Positions 18,566 to 27,669 of a stretch of 64,000 nt of DNA are shown here, in pieces; position 1 is the first letter of the stretch, and each line of letters starts with the position of its first letter. Source of the stretch: Afipia sp. (GTDB lineage: Bacteria > Pseudomonadota > Alphaproteobacteria > Rhizobiales > Xanthobacteraceae); contig JANQAK010000001.1 in the NCBI GenBank assembly GCA_024707075.1, positions 186,001-250,000 of the forward strand, given 5' to 3'. Both the position numbers and the translations under genes were made by a program. Under the pieces are notes generated by a model. It did not search any database. It was not told the DNA's origin and was given only the letters and a program-made list of their open reading frames with translations.

Positions 18566-19225
18566 TTGAAGTCTTCATCAAAAACAAAGCGGGTTGCCAA
18601 GCGCGATTCCAATCGTAAAAAAATCGAACCAGCCGCTCCGCAGAAATCGCAAATTTCGCGTGAAGTTATTCTTCGGGTGGCAGCCCAGCTTTTCCGGCAG
18701 CAGGGCTATTCTGCCACGACGCTTCGACAGATCGCCGACAAGGCGGGAATGAAGGCGGGAAGTATTTATTACCACTTTGATTCGAAAACCGCGATATTGG
18801 ACGAAATCCTAGAGCTCGGAGTGCAGCGCATATTCCATGCGGTAAAGGCGAGCGCGAACAACATTGGCAAGGGAGGACACCGCAAAAAGATCGGAGCCGC
18901 GATCAAAGCACATCTCGTTACTCTGCTGCAAGAGAGTGACTATACATCTGCAAATATGCGTGTTTACGGTCAATTGCCCGAGCGCATAAAGAAACGGCAT
19001 CGACCCCTACGCCGCGCTTATGGCAAATATTGGGATGACATGTTGGCGGATGCCCAACGTGCAGGCGAAATCCGTTCGGAGATATTAATTGTTCCTCTGC
19101 GGAGATTCATACTTGGTGCTATGAACTGGACAGTCGAGTGGTTCGACGCAAGAAAAAGTAATTCGGTCCAAGAATTAGCAGAGCGGACTTCGTATTTAAT
19201 CTTCAACGGCATTATTCCGCGTTAG
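18566..19225 (+). CDS. TetR-family regulator, likely controller of the catabolic island
   Basis: This 219-residue protein has a basic N-terminal tail, then the TetR helix-turn-helix (residues about 32-78: VILRVAAQLFRQQGYSATTL, ADKAGMKAGSIYYHFDSKTA) and a helical ligand domain. Regulators with SIYYHF motifs of this type often sense acyl-CoA thioesters in lipid, terpene or steroid catabolism. It is the only regulator inside the island whose genes carry the recurrent palindrome TAACANNTGTTA, so it is the natural candidate to bind it. That link is inferred. The next gene converges on it. Confidence 0.88.
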   Translation: MKSSSKTKRVAKRDSNRKKIEPAAPQKSQISREVILRVAAQLFRQQGYSATTLRQIADKAGMKAGSIYYHFDSKTAILDEILELGVQRIFHAVKASANNIGKGGHRKKIGAAIKAHLVTLLQESDYTSANMRVYGQLPERIKKRHRPLRRAYGKYWDDMLADAQRAGEIRSEILIVPLRRFILGAMNWTVEWFDARKSNSVQELAERTSYLIFNGIIPR

Positions 19226-19316
19226 CGTTTCCAGTTTTGACAAGCCTCAGTGGGATTGAATTCCGCTATGGCCTGAAAGGCGGGACATCGTTCGGCAAAT
19301 TGTGATCTGTCTCCCT

Positions 19317-20102
19317 TTATTTACCTTGCCAAATCGGTTTGCGTTTCTCAGCAAAGGCTTGCGGGCCTTCAACGGCATCGAGGCTTCCGTACGTCTCAAC
19401 GTGGAGTTTGTTGGCCTCAACAAGTCCCTTCTCACAGCCAAGGTCCATTGCGGCTAATACGCTGGCCTTGGCCGCCCTAACCGACAATGGTGCGCCTTCT
19501 ACAATTTTAAGCGCAAGCTGCAATGCGCGAGCGCGAACATCGTCAGGTGTTTCTTCAAGATAATTGACGAAGCCGTATCCCGCGAGCCGTTCGATCGGCA
19601 GGGTTTCGCCGATAAGAACAAGCTCCATCAGAACCGGTTGCGGTAACATCCAGAGCAGCGGTACCGCCCACGGCGATCCCCTCCCCATCTTGACCTCGGT
19701 AATACCGACGCGTGTTCCCCGTAAGCCTATTCTAAGATCGCACTTCAGCGCCAACAGCATCCCGCCAGCCATCAACGAGCCGGTCATCGCCGCGATAATT
19801 GGCTTTGAAACAGCCCGCATGGCCGTTTGCATCGGATCGCGCATCAACGTCAGTATATCGACGCCGTCACGCGCCTTTATCTCGGCTGCCTGCTTAAGAT
19901 CCAGACCGGCGGAAAATACTCCGCAGTCAGCTGAAGTCAGGATTACCACCCTCGCGTGTGAATCCTGTTCGACACGCTCCCAAGCATTAGTCAAACCGTT
20001 CATTGCCTCAACCGACAAAGCGTTCTTACGCGCCGGCCGATCAATTGTAATGGTCGCGATGTTATCTTTGACCGAGTAATGAATAGGTTCAACTTCTGAC
20101 AT
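19317..20102 (-). CDS. Enoyl-CoA hydratase/isomerase family protein
   Basis: A 261-residue crotonase-fold protein. The first oxyanion strand is seen in FSAGLDLKQAAEI and the second in GSLMAGGMLLALKCDLRIG. The Glu normally found in GGxEL (Glu144 of rat hydratase) is Leu here (AGGMLLA), while the second Glu is kept (ITEVKMG). Such one-Glu members are often isomerases or act on unusual acyl-CoAs rather than being classical hydratases. It is divergent from the SDR gene, with a perfect palindromic operator between the two starts. Confidence 0.9.
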   Translation of the reverse strand: MSEVEPIHYSVKDNIATITIDRPARKNALSVEAMNGLTNAWERVEQDSHARVVILTSADCGVFSAGLDLKQAAEIKARDGVDILTLMRDPMQTAMRAVSKPIIAAMTGSLMAGGMLLALKCDLRIGLRGTRVGITEVKMGRGSPWAVPLLWMLPQPVLMELVLIGETLPIERLAGYGFVNYLEETPDDVRARALQLALKIVEGAPLSVRAAKASVLAAMDLGCEKGLVEANKLHVETYGSLDAVEGPQAFAEKRKPIWQGK

Positions 20103-20119
20103 CGATCAGCCTTCTAGTA

Positions 20120-20141
20120 TATTCTAACATATGTTAGAATA
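20120..20141. promoter_or_regulatory. Regulon operator, best copy (22-bp perfect palindrome)
   Basis: The half-site is TATTCTAACAT, repeated inverted without a spacer. It lies between the divergent hydratase (start 20102) and SDR (start 20177), so it could control both. It is the most symmetric member of the TAACANNTGTTA series in this window. Confidence 0.75.
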
Positions 20142-20176
20142 CATCAAGCTTGATCGAACACAAAGGAATTTCAGGC

Positions 20177-21043
20177 ATGGGATCGGTGATGCACGACAGT
20201 CCTTCAAAAACGCGCTTCGCGCTGGACCTTCTCAAGGGTCAGGTAGCACTCGTCACCGGCGGCGGCACTGGCATGGGCCGCGCCACGGCAATTGAAATGG
20301 CGTGCTGCGGGGCCCGCATCGCCCTTCTCGGTCGTCGCATTGATCCGATAGAGAGCACCGCAAAGATAATCCGCGACGCGGGTGGCGAAGCATTTGCTGT
20401 ATCGGCGGATATTCGTGAGCCGGACCTGATTGAGCACGCGATGCAGAAGATCAAAGCCGAGTACGGCGGCTTGAATATCCTCGTTAATAATGCCGGCGGG
20501 CAATTCGTGACGCCAGCCAGCGAACTCACCAACAAAGGCTTTGAGACTGTCATCTGCAACAACCTGATCGGTTCTTGGCAAGTAACCAAGGCGGTTGCGG
20601 ACCATTTCATGATGGCAAACGGCGGATCGATTGTGTTCGTAACCGCCTGTATCCGCAGCGGCCTAAGCGGCTTCGTGCATACCGCGGCGGCGCGCGGCGG
20701 GGTTACTGCGATGATGAGAACGCTCGCCTTTGAGTGGGCGGAATTTGGTATTCGCCTGAACTGTATCGCACCTGGAACGATCAAAACCGAGGCGCTTGGC
20801 CGCTATCCGATAGTGCCGGACGAATGGGTCAGGCTCAACCGCAATGTGTTAGGACGAATGGGCAGCGTCGAGGATATCTCAGCGGCAATCATTTTTCTGT
20901 CCTCGCCTCTCGGTCAATTTGTAACCGGTGAGGAATGGTACATTGATGGTGGCGAGACGTTACATCTGGCCCACGACGCCCGCGATATGATCGACTCCGT
21001 TAAATTTGCCAAACGCGAGCGCGGCGACGCAGGATTGTCGTAG
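20177..21043 (+). CDS. SDR-family oxidoreductase, 2,4-dienoyl-CoA reductase-like
   Basis: This 288-residue protein has the NAD(P) motif VTGGGTGMGRA (near residue 26), NNAGG and a C-terminal IDGG. The classical YxxxK catalytic pair is absent: the region reads HTAAARGGVTAM, which resembles 2,4-dienoyl-CoA reductases, though with Arg where Lys is expected. ATG 20177 has a ribosome site (AAAGGAA); a TTG at 20150 is less likely. Reduction of an unsaturated CoA ester is the probable role. The gene shares a divergent operator with the hydratase. Confidence 0.85.
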   Translation: MGSVMHDSPSKTRFALDLLKGQVALVTGGGTGMGRATAIEMACCGARIALLGRRIDPIESTAKIIRDAGGEAFAVSADIREPDLIEHAMQKIKAEYGGLNILVNNAGGQFVTPASELTNKGFETVICNNLIGSWQVTKAVADHFMMANGGSIVFVTACIRSGLSGFVHTAAARGGVTAMMRTLAFEWAEFGIRLNCIAPGTIKTEALGRYPIVPDEWVRLNRNVLGRMGSVEDISAAIIFLSSPLGQFVTGEEWYIDGGETLHLAHDARDMIDSVKFAKRERGDAGLS

Positions 21044-21194
21044 TAGTTATAATCGTTACGATGGGTCAGATGCGAAAACTCCGGAAATCCGGCAGGCCAC
21101 CGATCCCGGCTTCGGCGGACAAGTGAATAGATTGCGGACTGGATATCAGCGATCAGTTGGCGTTTTGCGAACTCATCTCAGGTTCCCGATTGCA

Positions 21195-23261
21195 TCATAG
21201 CAATTGCGCGACCCGCGTACCCTCCTGGATCGCGCGCATTGCGTCGAGTTCGGTGGCTTCCTTCGCACCACCTATCACATGCGCTTCTATTCCTGCCTCG
21301 CGCAAATCATCAAACATGACGCGGTTAGACTCTTGACCGGCGCAAATCACGATCGTGTCTACGGCAAGCGTACGCGTGTCGCCCTCGACGGCGAAATGTA
21401 GACCTTGGTCGTCGATTAGCTGATAGCTAACTCCTCCGATCAGCTTGACTCCGCGCTTTTCTAGACTGCTGCGCAGGATCCAACCGGTCGAGACGCCGAG
21501 GCCTAATCCTGGTCGTGTTTTCTTGCGCTGCAAGATTGTAATTTCGCGTGGACTTGGCTTTGAAGCCAGCGGATCGCCAGAAAGTCCACCGGCCTTCATA
21601 AGGCTGGCATCGATATTCCATTCCTGCTGAAACTCACGAATATCCATCGCTCGTGATTTCGGTGATTCATCAGGCTGCGAATGGCAGAGATATTGAGCAA
21701 CATCGAAACCGATGCCTCCGGCACCGATGATGGCAACCCGCCTTCCAGCGTGACGCCTTCCGCTCAATAGGTCGTTGTAGAACACTACCTTCGAATGATT
21801 GATGCCCTCAATCTCCGGCACGCGTGGATGAACACCACAGGCGACTACGACGGCATCAAATCGGGCGTCGTTCAGTTCAATGACTGTTGGCGCCGAATTC
21901 AGTCTGAGATCGACGCCGCTATCGGCAATCTGGCCGTTGTAATAATTCAAAAGCTCATCGAACTCGACTTTGCCCGGGACTGCTCGGGCGAGGTTAATCT
22001 GCCCGCCTATGCTATCAGCGGCCTCAAACAAGGTTACCTTGTGCCCGCGTCGACTAGCTTCCGCCGCAGCGGCTAGTCCGCCTGCGCCTGCGCCGATCAC
22101 TGCTACCTTGCGCGAGGTCGCAGCTGGACCGTCTTCGAATTCCGTCTCATGGCAGGCGCGCGGATTAACCAGGCAACTCGCGGTTCGCTCGGAAAAGATA
22201 AGATCAAGACAGGCCTGGTTGCAGGCGATGCAGATGTTTATTTTTGCGGCATTACCCTCACGCACCTTCTTTGCGAAGTGGGGATCGGCCAGCATCGGAC
22301 GGGCCATCGATATGAGATCGCTGTCGCCAGCCGCCAGAATTTCCTCGGCCCCATCGGGCGTATTGATGCGGTTTGATGCCACGACGGGAATTCCCACCGC
22401 CTTCTTCAACCGTGAGGCCGCAAAACGCCATGCGCCGCGCGGGATGACGTAAGCAATCGTGGGAACGCGCGCTTCATGCCAACCGATACCGGTGTTGAGA
22501 ATGTCGGCGCCCGCGGCTTCTACCCGTTGGGCAAGCCGGTCAATCTCCTCGCCCGTTGCGCCGCCCTCGACGAGGTCCAACGCAGAAATTCGGTAGACAA
22601 TGATGAAGTCGGTGCCGGTGGCGGCCCGTGAGCGCTTGACTATTTCCACTGCGAGCCTATGACGATTTTCCTCCGATCCGCCCCACTCGTCGCTGCGGTT
22701 GTTGGTACGAAGCACCGCGAACTGATTAATGAGATAACCTTCGGATCCCATGATCTCAATGCCGTCGAATCCTGCCTCTTTGGCAAGAAGCGCGCAGCGG
22801 ACGTAATCCGAGATCGTCTGTTCAACTTCCGCGCCAGTCATTGCGCGCGGGAGAAACCGATTGATGCGGGTTGGGATGTCCGAAGGACCGACGCAGTCTT
22901 GTTGCTTGGAATATCGACCCGAATGCAAAACCTGCAGGCAGATTTTGCCACCGTGCTGATGCACGGCATCGGTGATGCGGCGAAGTTCGCGACCTTGCGC
23001 AGGTTCGGTTAGAATCGGCCCGCTAGGCTCAAGCAGACCCGAGGTGTTAGGCGCATAGCCACCAGTAATAATAAGCCCGACCTCCCCCTTGGCACGCTCA
23101 GCAAGAAAAACCGCCATTTTGTGCACGCCATTCTCCTCCATATCGAGACGGGTATGCATCGACCCCATTATCAAGCGGTTACGCAGCGTGGTTCGGCCGA
23201 TTTTCAAGGGCGAAAGCAAATGGGGATAGCGCGACGGTCCCGAGCGAGCTGGCGTCAGCAT
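21195..23261 (-). CDS. FadH-like NADH:flavin oxidoreductase with Fe-S cluster
   Basis: This 688-residue protein matches the length and layout of 2,4-dienoyl-CoA reductase FadH. It has an N-terminal FMN TIM barrel of the old-yellow-enzyme type (residues 1-360, with GFDGIEIMGSEGYLINQF), a [4Fe-4S] cysteine set (CIACNQACLD then CLVNPRAC), and FAD/NAD(P) domains (VIGAGAGGLAAAAEA; IIGAGGIGFDVAQYL). It could remove double bonds from a dienoyl-CoA or ring substrate; bile-acid enzymes of the same fold (BaiCD/BaiH) show the range. It is divergent from an acyl-CoA dehydrogenase, with a shared operator. Confidence 0.92.
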   Translation of the reverse strand: MLTPARSGPSRYPHLLSPLKIGRTTLRNRLIMGSMHTRLDMEENGVHKMAVFLAERAKGEVGLIITGGYAPNTSGLLEPSGPILTEPAQGRELRRITDAVHQHGGKICLQVLHSGRYSKQQDCVGPSDIPTRINRFLPRAMTGAEVEQTISDYVRCALLAKEAGFDGIEIMGSEGYLINQFAVLRTNNRSDEWGGSEENRHRLAVEIVKRSRAATGTDFIIVYRISALDLVEGGATGEEIDRLAQRVEAAGADILNTGIGWHEARVPTIAYVIPRGAWRFAASRLKKAVGIPVVASNRINTPDGAEEILAAGDSDLISMARPMLADPHFAKKVREGNAAKINICIACNQACLDLIFSERTASCLVNPRACHETEFEDGPAATSRKVAVIGAGAGGLAAAAEASRRGHKVTLFEAADSIGGQINLARAVPGKVEFDELLNYYNGQIADSGVDLRLNSAPTVIELNDARFDAVVVACGVHPRVPEIEGINHSKVVFYNDLLSGRRHAGRRVAIIGAGGIGFDVAQYLCHSQPDESPKSRAMDIREFQQEWNIDASLMKAGGLSGDPLASKPSPREITILQRKKTRPGLGLGVSTGWILRSSLEKRGVKLIGGVSYQLIDDQGLHFAVEGDTRTLAVDTIVICAGQESNRVMFDDLREAGIEAHVIGGAKEATELDAMRAIQEGTRVAQLL

Positions 23262-23290
23262 GATTTGGCTCCGCAGTTGGTTGTTTAATT

Positions 23291-23306
23291 TCTAACATTT
23301 GTTAGA
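23291..23306. promoter_or_regulatory. Regulon operator copy (TCTAACATTTGTTAGA)
   Basis: The 7-base arms TCTAACA and TGTTAGA flank TT. It lies between the divergent FadH-like gene (start 23261) and the acyl-CoA dehydrogenase (start 23351). Confidence 0.72.
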
Positions 23307-23350
23307 CTGGATGCAAGAATTTCAAGATCATTTGGATAGGAGAGGTCGCG

Positions 23351-24541
23351 ATGGATTACGCGCTTAGCGAGCAACAGCTGGCTTTCCAGGAAGCCGCTAA
23401 GCGCTTCGCAATTGACAAGCTGAAGCCCCACTATCAGCGGCGGGCAAGTGAGCACCGCATTGACCGTGCCATGTTGAAAGAAATGGGGTCACTCGGCCTG
23501 ATCGGCGCCGATCTACCTGAAAAATACGGCGGCCTTGGAGAGAGCAGCGTGACGGCGGGCATTATTGTCGAGCAGATCGCGTATGGAGACTTCAACGCTA
23601 GCTACGTCCAGCTACTGGCGTCATTGCTCGGCGGGATGCTTGCAGAGCACGCCTCACCCGAGATTGCGCAGGATTGGCTACCGCAAGTGGCCCGCGGTGA
23701 GAAGATCATCGGCCTAGGCCTGACAGAGCCAAGAGGTGGTTCGGACGCCGCCAACCTCGTTTTGCGGGCCGAAAAATCCGGTAATGGCTTCCGGCTTAAT
23801 GGCGAAAAAACTTCCATGAGCTTTTCGAACCAATGCGACGCTGCGGTCGTCTTCGCCCGTACTGGAAAGGTCAAGGATGGTGCGCGCGGCGTTAGCGCAT
23901 TCTTTGTCGATCTCGCGCAGAGCGGCATTTCGCGCACTCACTTTGACGACATCGGCACGAAACCTGTGGGCCGCGGCTCAGTGTTCTTCGACGATGTTTT
24001 CGTTCCGGCAGAGTGCCTAATGGCAGAGGAGAATAAAGGCTTCTCCAAAATCATGTCGGGCTTCGACTACAGCCGTGCATTGATCGGCCTTGAGTGCATT
24101 GGACCGGCGCAGGCTTCGGTCGATGAAGCATGGAAATACTCAACTGAACGCACCGCCTTCGAACGGCCGATCGCCCAGTTTCAAGGCGTGAGCTTTCCGC
24201 TCGCAGAAGCGGAGACTCAGCTAACGATGATGCGGCAGCTTTGCTACTATACGCTTTCACTAAGAGATCGCAGGCTTCCGCACACAGCGGAAGCTGCGAT
24301 GTGTAAATGGTATGTACCAAAGGTAACCTGCGAAGTCATCCACCAGTGCCTCCTCACCCACGGCCATTACGGTTACACGACGGATTTGCCATTTCATCAG
24401 CGTTACCTCGATGTCATGGGCCTACAAATCGGTGACGGGACCGCACAAATTCAGAAACTTGTTATCGCACGCGAAAAGGTCGGTCGTGTCGCTGTTCAAT
24501 ACGCCAAACAGCCCTCCAAGTTGGAGCAGACCTTTGAATGA
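23351..24541 (+). CDS. Acyl-CoA dehydrogenase
   Basis: A 396-residue flavoprotein of the acyl-CoA dehydrogenase family: N-terminal helices, the beta-domain motif LGLTEPRGGSDAANL (residues about 120-135), and a C-terminal part ending MGLQIGDGTAQIQKLVI. In medium-chain enzymes the catalytic Glu sits in YEGT; here that place reads IGDGT, an Asp. This may alter substrate choice or rate. The ribosome site GGAGAGG precedes ATG 23351. It likely introduces the alpha-beta double bond into the CoA-activated substrate and passes electrons to ETF. Confidence 0.92.
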   Translation: MDYALSEQQLAFQEAAKRFAIDKLKPHYQRRASEHRIDRAMLKEMGSLGLIGADLPEKYGGLGESSVTAGIIVEQIAYGDFNASYVQLLASLLGGMLAEHASPEIAQDWLPQVARGEKIIGLGLTEPRGGSDAANLVLRAEKSGNGFRLNGEKTSMSFSNQCDAAVVFARTGKVKDGARGVSAFFVDLAQSGISRTHFDDIGTKPVGRGSVFFDDVFVPAECLMAEENKGFSKIMSGFDYSRALIGLECIGPAQASVDEAWKYSTERTAFERPIAQFQGVSFPLAEAETQLTMMRQLCYYTLSLRDRRLPHTAEAAMCKWYVPKVTCEVIHQCLLTHGHYGYTTDLPFHQRYLDVMGLQIGDGTAQIQKLVIAREKVGRVAVQYAKQPSKLEQTFE

Positions 24542-24676
24542 ACAAGCTATCGCCGCTGCCATACCGCGGCGAAACCTGGGTGGCCGTGCGTGGGTTTTCC
24601 CTGGTCCAATAGATGATTCCGACCGCATCTTAACAGGGTTTCCAGATTCAGTGTTTTCGATCGCTCCGCCCATCTT

Positions 24677-25360
24677 CTAATCGAGACGCTCGAACGCAGC
24701 GTCGTCGATTGAGCCACCCCGATTATTCAAAGTCACTAACGCTGGATAGGCAACGCGGAAGTCCTCAAGCATCGTTTTTACAGGAGGGTCGGTGAACCAG
24801 CCTCTATCATTCACATATTCCATATGACGGTGATCGCTGGTGTCAAACTCGTGAAATAAGGCGTCGGCAGTACCGTTGAAGATAAGAGGTCGAACTCCAA
24901 ACCGTTCGCATAGCTCCATGTTAAACGCGGGCGTAATTTTGAACATCTTGCCGTCAAGCCAAATCGCGGCGTAGCCGTGATAGATGAAAAGATCGGTTCC
25001 CATCAACTCCGTCAGCTTGGGGGAATTCAAATGGTTGCGAACGTCCGCAAAGCCAATCGCAGCGGGGATTCCCGCTGCGCGCATGGCCGCCGTCAAAACT
25101 ATTGCTTTCGGAACGCAAAACGCCGAAGGCTTTTTGAGAATCTGGCTTGCCCGATAATCGGCTTCAAACAAACTCACCGCGTAGGGATCATATCTGATCT
25201 GATCACGTACCGCATTAAATAAGAGGATTGCCTTCTCAGTTGTCGACTGTCCTTTTTCGTTGCCAACCACACGGGAGACAAAATCTTTAATCGCAGGTGC
25301 ACCGCAATCCACGTAGTGCGTTGGAGCGAGAAATTTCGCGAGGTCCGGCTTTAATGTCAC
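24677..25360 (-). CDS. Transglutaminase-like superfamily protein
   Basis: This 227-residue protein has the transglutaminase-like core: Cys82 in SAFCVPKAIVL, His128 in IYHGYAAIWLDGK, and the following strand MFKITPAF, where the usual Asp-Pro/Thr reads Thr-Pro. No signal peptide is present, so it should act in the cytoplasm. Bacterial members cleave or form amide bonds, or have lost catalysis. Its presence inside a CoA-catabolism regulon is unusual; it could act on an amide or thioester intermediate, but I cannot say. It converges with the acyl-CoA dehydrogenase and has an operator upstream. Confidence 0.8.
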   Translation of the reverse strand: MTLKPDLAKFLAPTHYVDCGAPAIKDFVSRVVGNEKGQSTTEKAILLFNAVRDQIRYDPYAVSLFEADYRASQILKKPSAFCVPKAIVLTAAMRAAGIPAAIGFADVRNHLNSPKLTELMGTDLFIYHGYAAIWLDGKMFKITPAFNMELCERFGVRPLIFNGTADALFHEFDTSDHRHMEYVNDRGWFTDPPVKTMLEDFRVAYPALVTLNNRGGSIDDAAFERLD

Positions 25361-25387
25361 TTACGCCTCGAGCGGTAATGCCATTCA

Positions 25388-25403
25388 CCTAACAAATGTT
25401 AGA
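25388..25403. promoter_or_regulatory. Regulon operator copy (CCTAACAAATGTTAGA)
   Basis: The core TAACAAATGTTA is a palindrome with central AA. It lies 28 bases upstream of the transglutaminase-like gene (start 25360), in the gap it shares with the divergent acyl-CoA synthetase gene. Confidence 0.7.
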
Positions 25404-25458
25404 AATTGTAGCAAGTCAAGTGCAGTAGGCTTCAAAACTTTTCTATGGGCGATAGTTG

Positions 25459-25477
25459 ATCAAACGATCGTTAGAAT
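25459..25477. promoter_or_regulatory. Weaker regulon operator copy before the acyl-CoA synthetase
   Basis: ATCAAACGATCGTTAGAAT keeps the right half (GTTAGAAT) and a palindromic centre AACGATCGTT, but differs in the left half. It lies about 135 bases upstream of ATG 25615. It may be a second site in the same divergent gap. Confidence 0.4.
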
Positions 25478-25614
25478 TGATTGAACCCACATACCGAGAG
25501 CGTTAGCATTGAGCGGACGGGATGAATACGCCTGTCTTTGTTTGATAAGGTACACATGTCTATCGGCCGCTAAATTAGTCTGGATTGATGCCCGTAAATC
25601 AGGAAGCGTAGTTG

Positions 25615-27583
25615 ATGAGCAATCCAACGTCCTATGTATGGACACCTCCGCCCGAACTAATTGCCGAGAGCAACCTGACCGCGTTCCTGCGCGCGACCGG
25701 ATACGGCGATTACGATAGCCTCTCAATAAAGGCTGACTCCGATCCCGCATGGCTTATGGAAGAGGTTTTCAAGTTCTGCGGCGTCAGGTTTTATCGCCCT
25801 TACGATCGCATGCTCGATTTGTCGCGCGGGCAGCCATGGGCACGCTGGTGTATTGGCGGCACTACCAACATCGTCCTGAACTGTATTGATAAACATCGCG
25901 ACACCCACCTCTGGGACCAAACGTTTCTCGTCTGGGAGAGCGAAGACAAACTCGAACTGCGGAACCTCTCATATCGAGAAATCGACCACGATATTGGACA
26001 GCTTGCGCGCGCGTTGACCGATCTCGGCATCGGCAAGGGCGACGTGGTTGCACTATACATGCCGAACGTGCCGGAAACCTTTGTTGCTTTTTTTCGCAGT
26101 ATTGAAGTTGGGCGCGATCCTAATGCCCCTTTTCTCAGGCTTTGGTCCGGCACCCATGCAAACCCGGCTCAACCATGGCGGCGCCAAAGCTGTCATCACT
26201 GCGAGCGGGACATGGCGGCGCGGCGCTGCGGCACCGCTTAAATCCATCCTCGACGTTGCGCTCGTTTCCTCGCCGACGGTGCAGCACGTGATCGTGGTAG
26301 AACGCAAAGGCCTTGAGATTGAAACGCCGATGCGGGAGGGGCGAGATCTCTGGTGGCATAATATCGTCGCCGGAAAAGATAGCACAATCGCGACAGTCGA
26401 GATGAATGCCGAAGACCCTGCGATTCTGCTTTACACTTCGGGGACCACCGGCGAGCCGAAGGGTTGCGTTTGGACTCATATCGGATTTATCGGCTCTATG
26501 GTCACGCGCGATATGGTCATTTGCGCCGATTTCAAATCGTCGGACCGGTTTTTCTTTCTCAGTGACATGGGCTGGATGGTCGGCGCTATGTGCGCCTGTA
26601 TTCCCAGTTTTGCCGGAGCAAGCCTTCTGATCGCGGAAGGTACGCCGGATTTCCCCGATACTGGCCGATTCTGGCGGTTAATCCAAAATCATCGCGTCAG
26701 CTATCTCGGAGTATCGCCCACCCTTGTCCGTGGTTTGATGCGCTACGGAACGCAGGACGTGAAGCGCTACGACCTGTCGACCCTGCGTATGACAGTGTCG
26801 GGCGGCGAGGCATGGACCAGCGCACCATGGCAGTGGTTCTTTGACCATGTCTGCAAGAGAAAAATTCCGATTATAAATATTTCCGGTGGCACCGAAGTTG
26901 GAGGCTGCATCTTCACGGGGACGCCGAACCATCCAATGAACCCCGGTTCGTTCTCGCGTCCGGCGCTCGGCGTCGGCGCGGACATCGTGGATATTCCAGG
27001 CAAGAGTTTGCCGCCGGGCGAAGTCGGTGAACTGGTGCTGCGTCATGCTTCGATCGGACTGACCAAGAGCTTATGGAAAGCCGATGCGCGCTATATCGAG
27101 AGCTACTGGAGCACGCTTGACGGTCTTTGGGTGCATGGCGATTTTGCGATGCGCGGCCGTGATGGTCTTTACTATATCCTTGGGCGCTCCGACGACACCA
27201 TCAAGATTTCCGGCAAGCGAACCGGGCCGTCCGAGCTTGAAGGTCTATTGATAGATACTGGCAAGGTCTTCGAGGCGGCGGTGTTTGGTATTCCGCACCC
27301 AGTAAAAGGTTCAGCGATCGTTTGTGCCTGCGTGCTCATGCCAGGTGCGCACATCGAGAGTGATGTTGCGAACGAGCTCTCCGCCGCTATCGTGAATGGT
27401 ATGGGCGCATCATATCGGCCGGAGAAGATAATTTTCGTGGATGATCTGCCTCGAACCCGCAACATGAAGATCATGCGCCGGGTATTGCGGGCAGTCTTCG
27501 AAAGCCGCGATCCCGGCGATATTTCCGCACTCGCCAATCCCGAAACAGTTGACAAGCTTCGCGAGAAACTCGGCGCCACTTAA
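25615..27583 (+). pseudogene. Acetyl-/acyl-CoA synthetase-like AMP ligase, frameshifted at a T-run
   Basis: The protein resembles the acetyl- or propionyl-CoA synthetase branch of adenylate-forming enzymes, with an extended N-terminus (PYDRMLDLSRGQPWARWCIG), the P-loop LLYTSGTTGEPKGCV, the A5 motif ISGGTEVGG, and the C-terminal HGDFAMRGRDGLYYILGRSD. The frame breaks in the run of seven T at 26088-26094; with six T the sequence reads AFFAVLKLGAILMPLFSG and the gene is 655 residues long. This may be a sequence error, as the rest is well conserved. Role: activation of a carboxylic acid to its CoA ester. Confidence 0.85.
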
Positions 27584-27669
27584 TCCAAGCAGAAGCCGAC
27601 GGCCCTTCTCAAGAAGGAGGTCGGACGCAATCCCGGCCGCCATCTCGGAAAGGCCATCGCCCGCAATGC

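Noticed and set aside
27580-27640. Hairpin between the convergent ligase and crotonase genes
   Set aside because: The stem (CTTCT/AGAAG) is only 5 bases and has no T-run, so I did not call a terminator.
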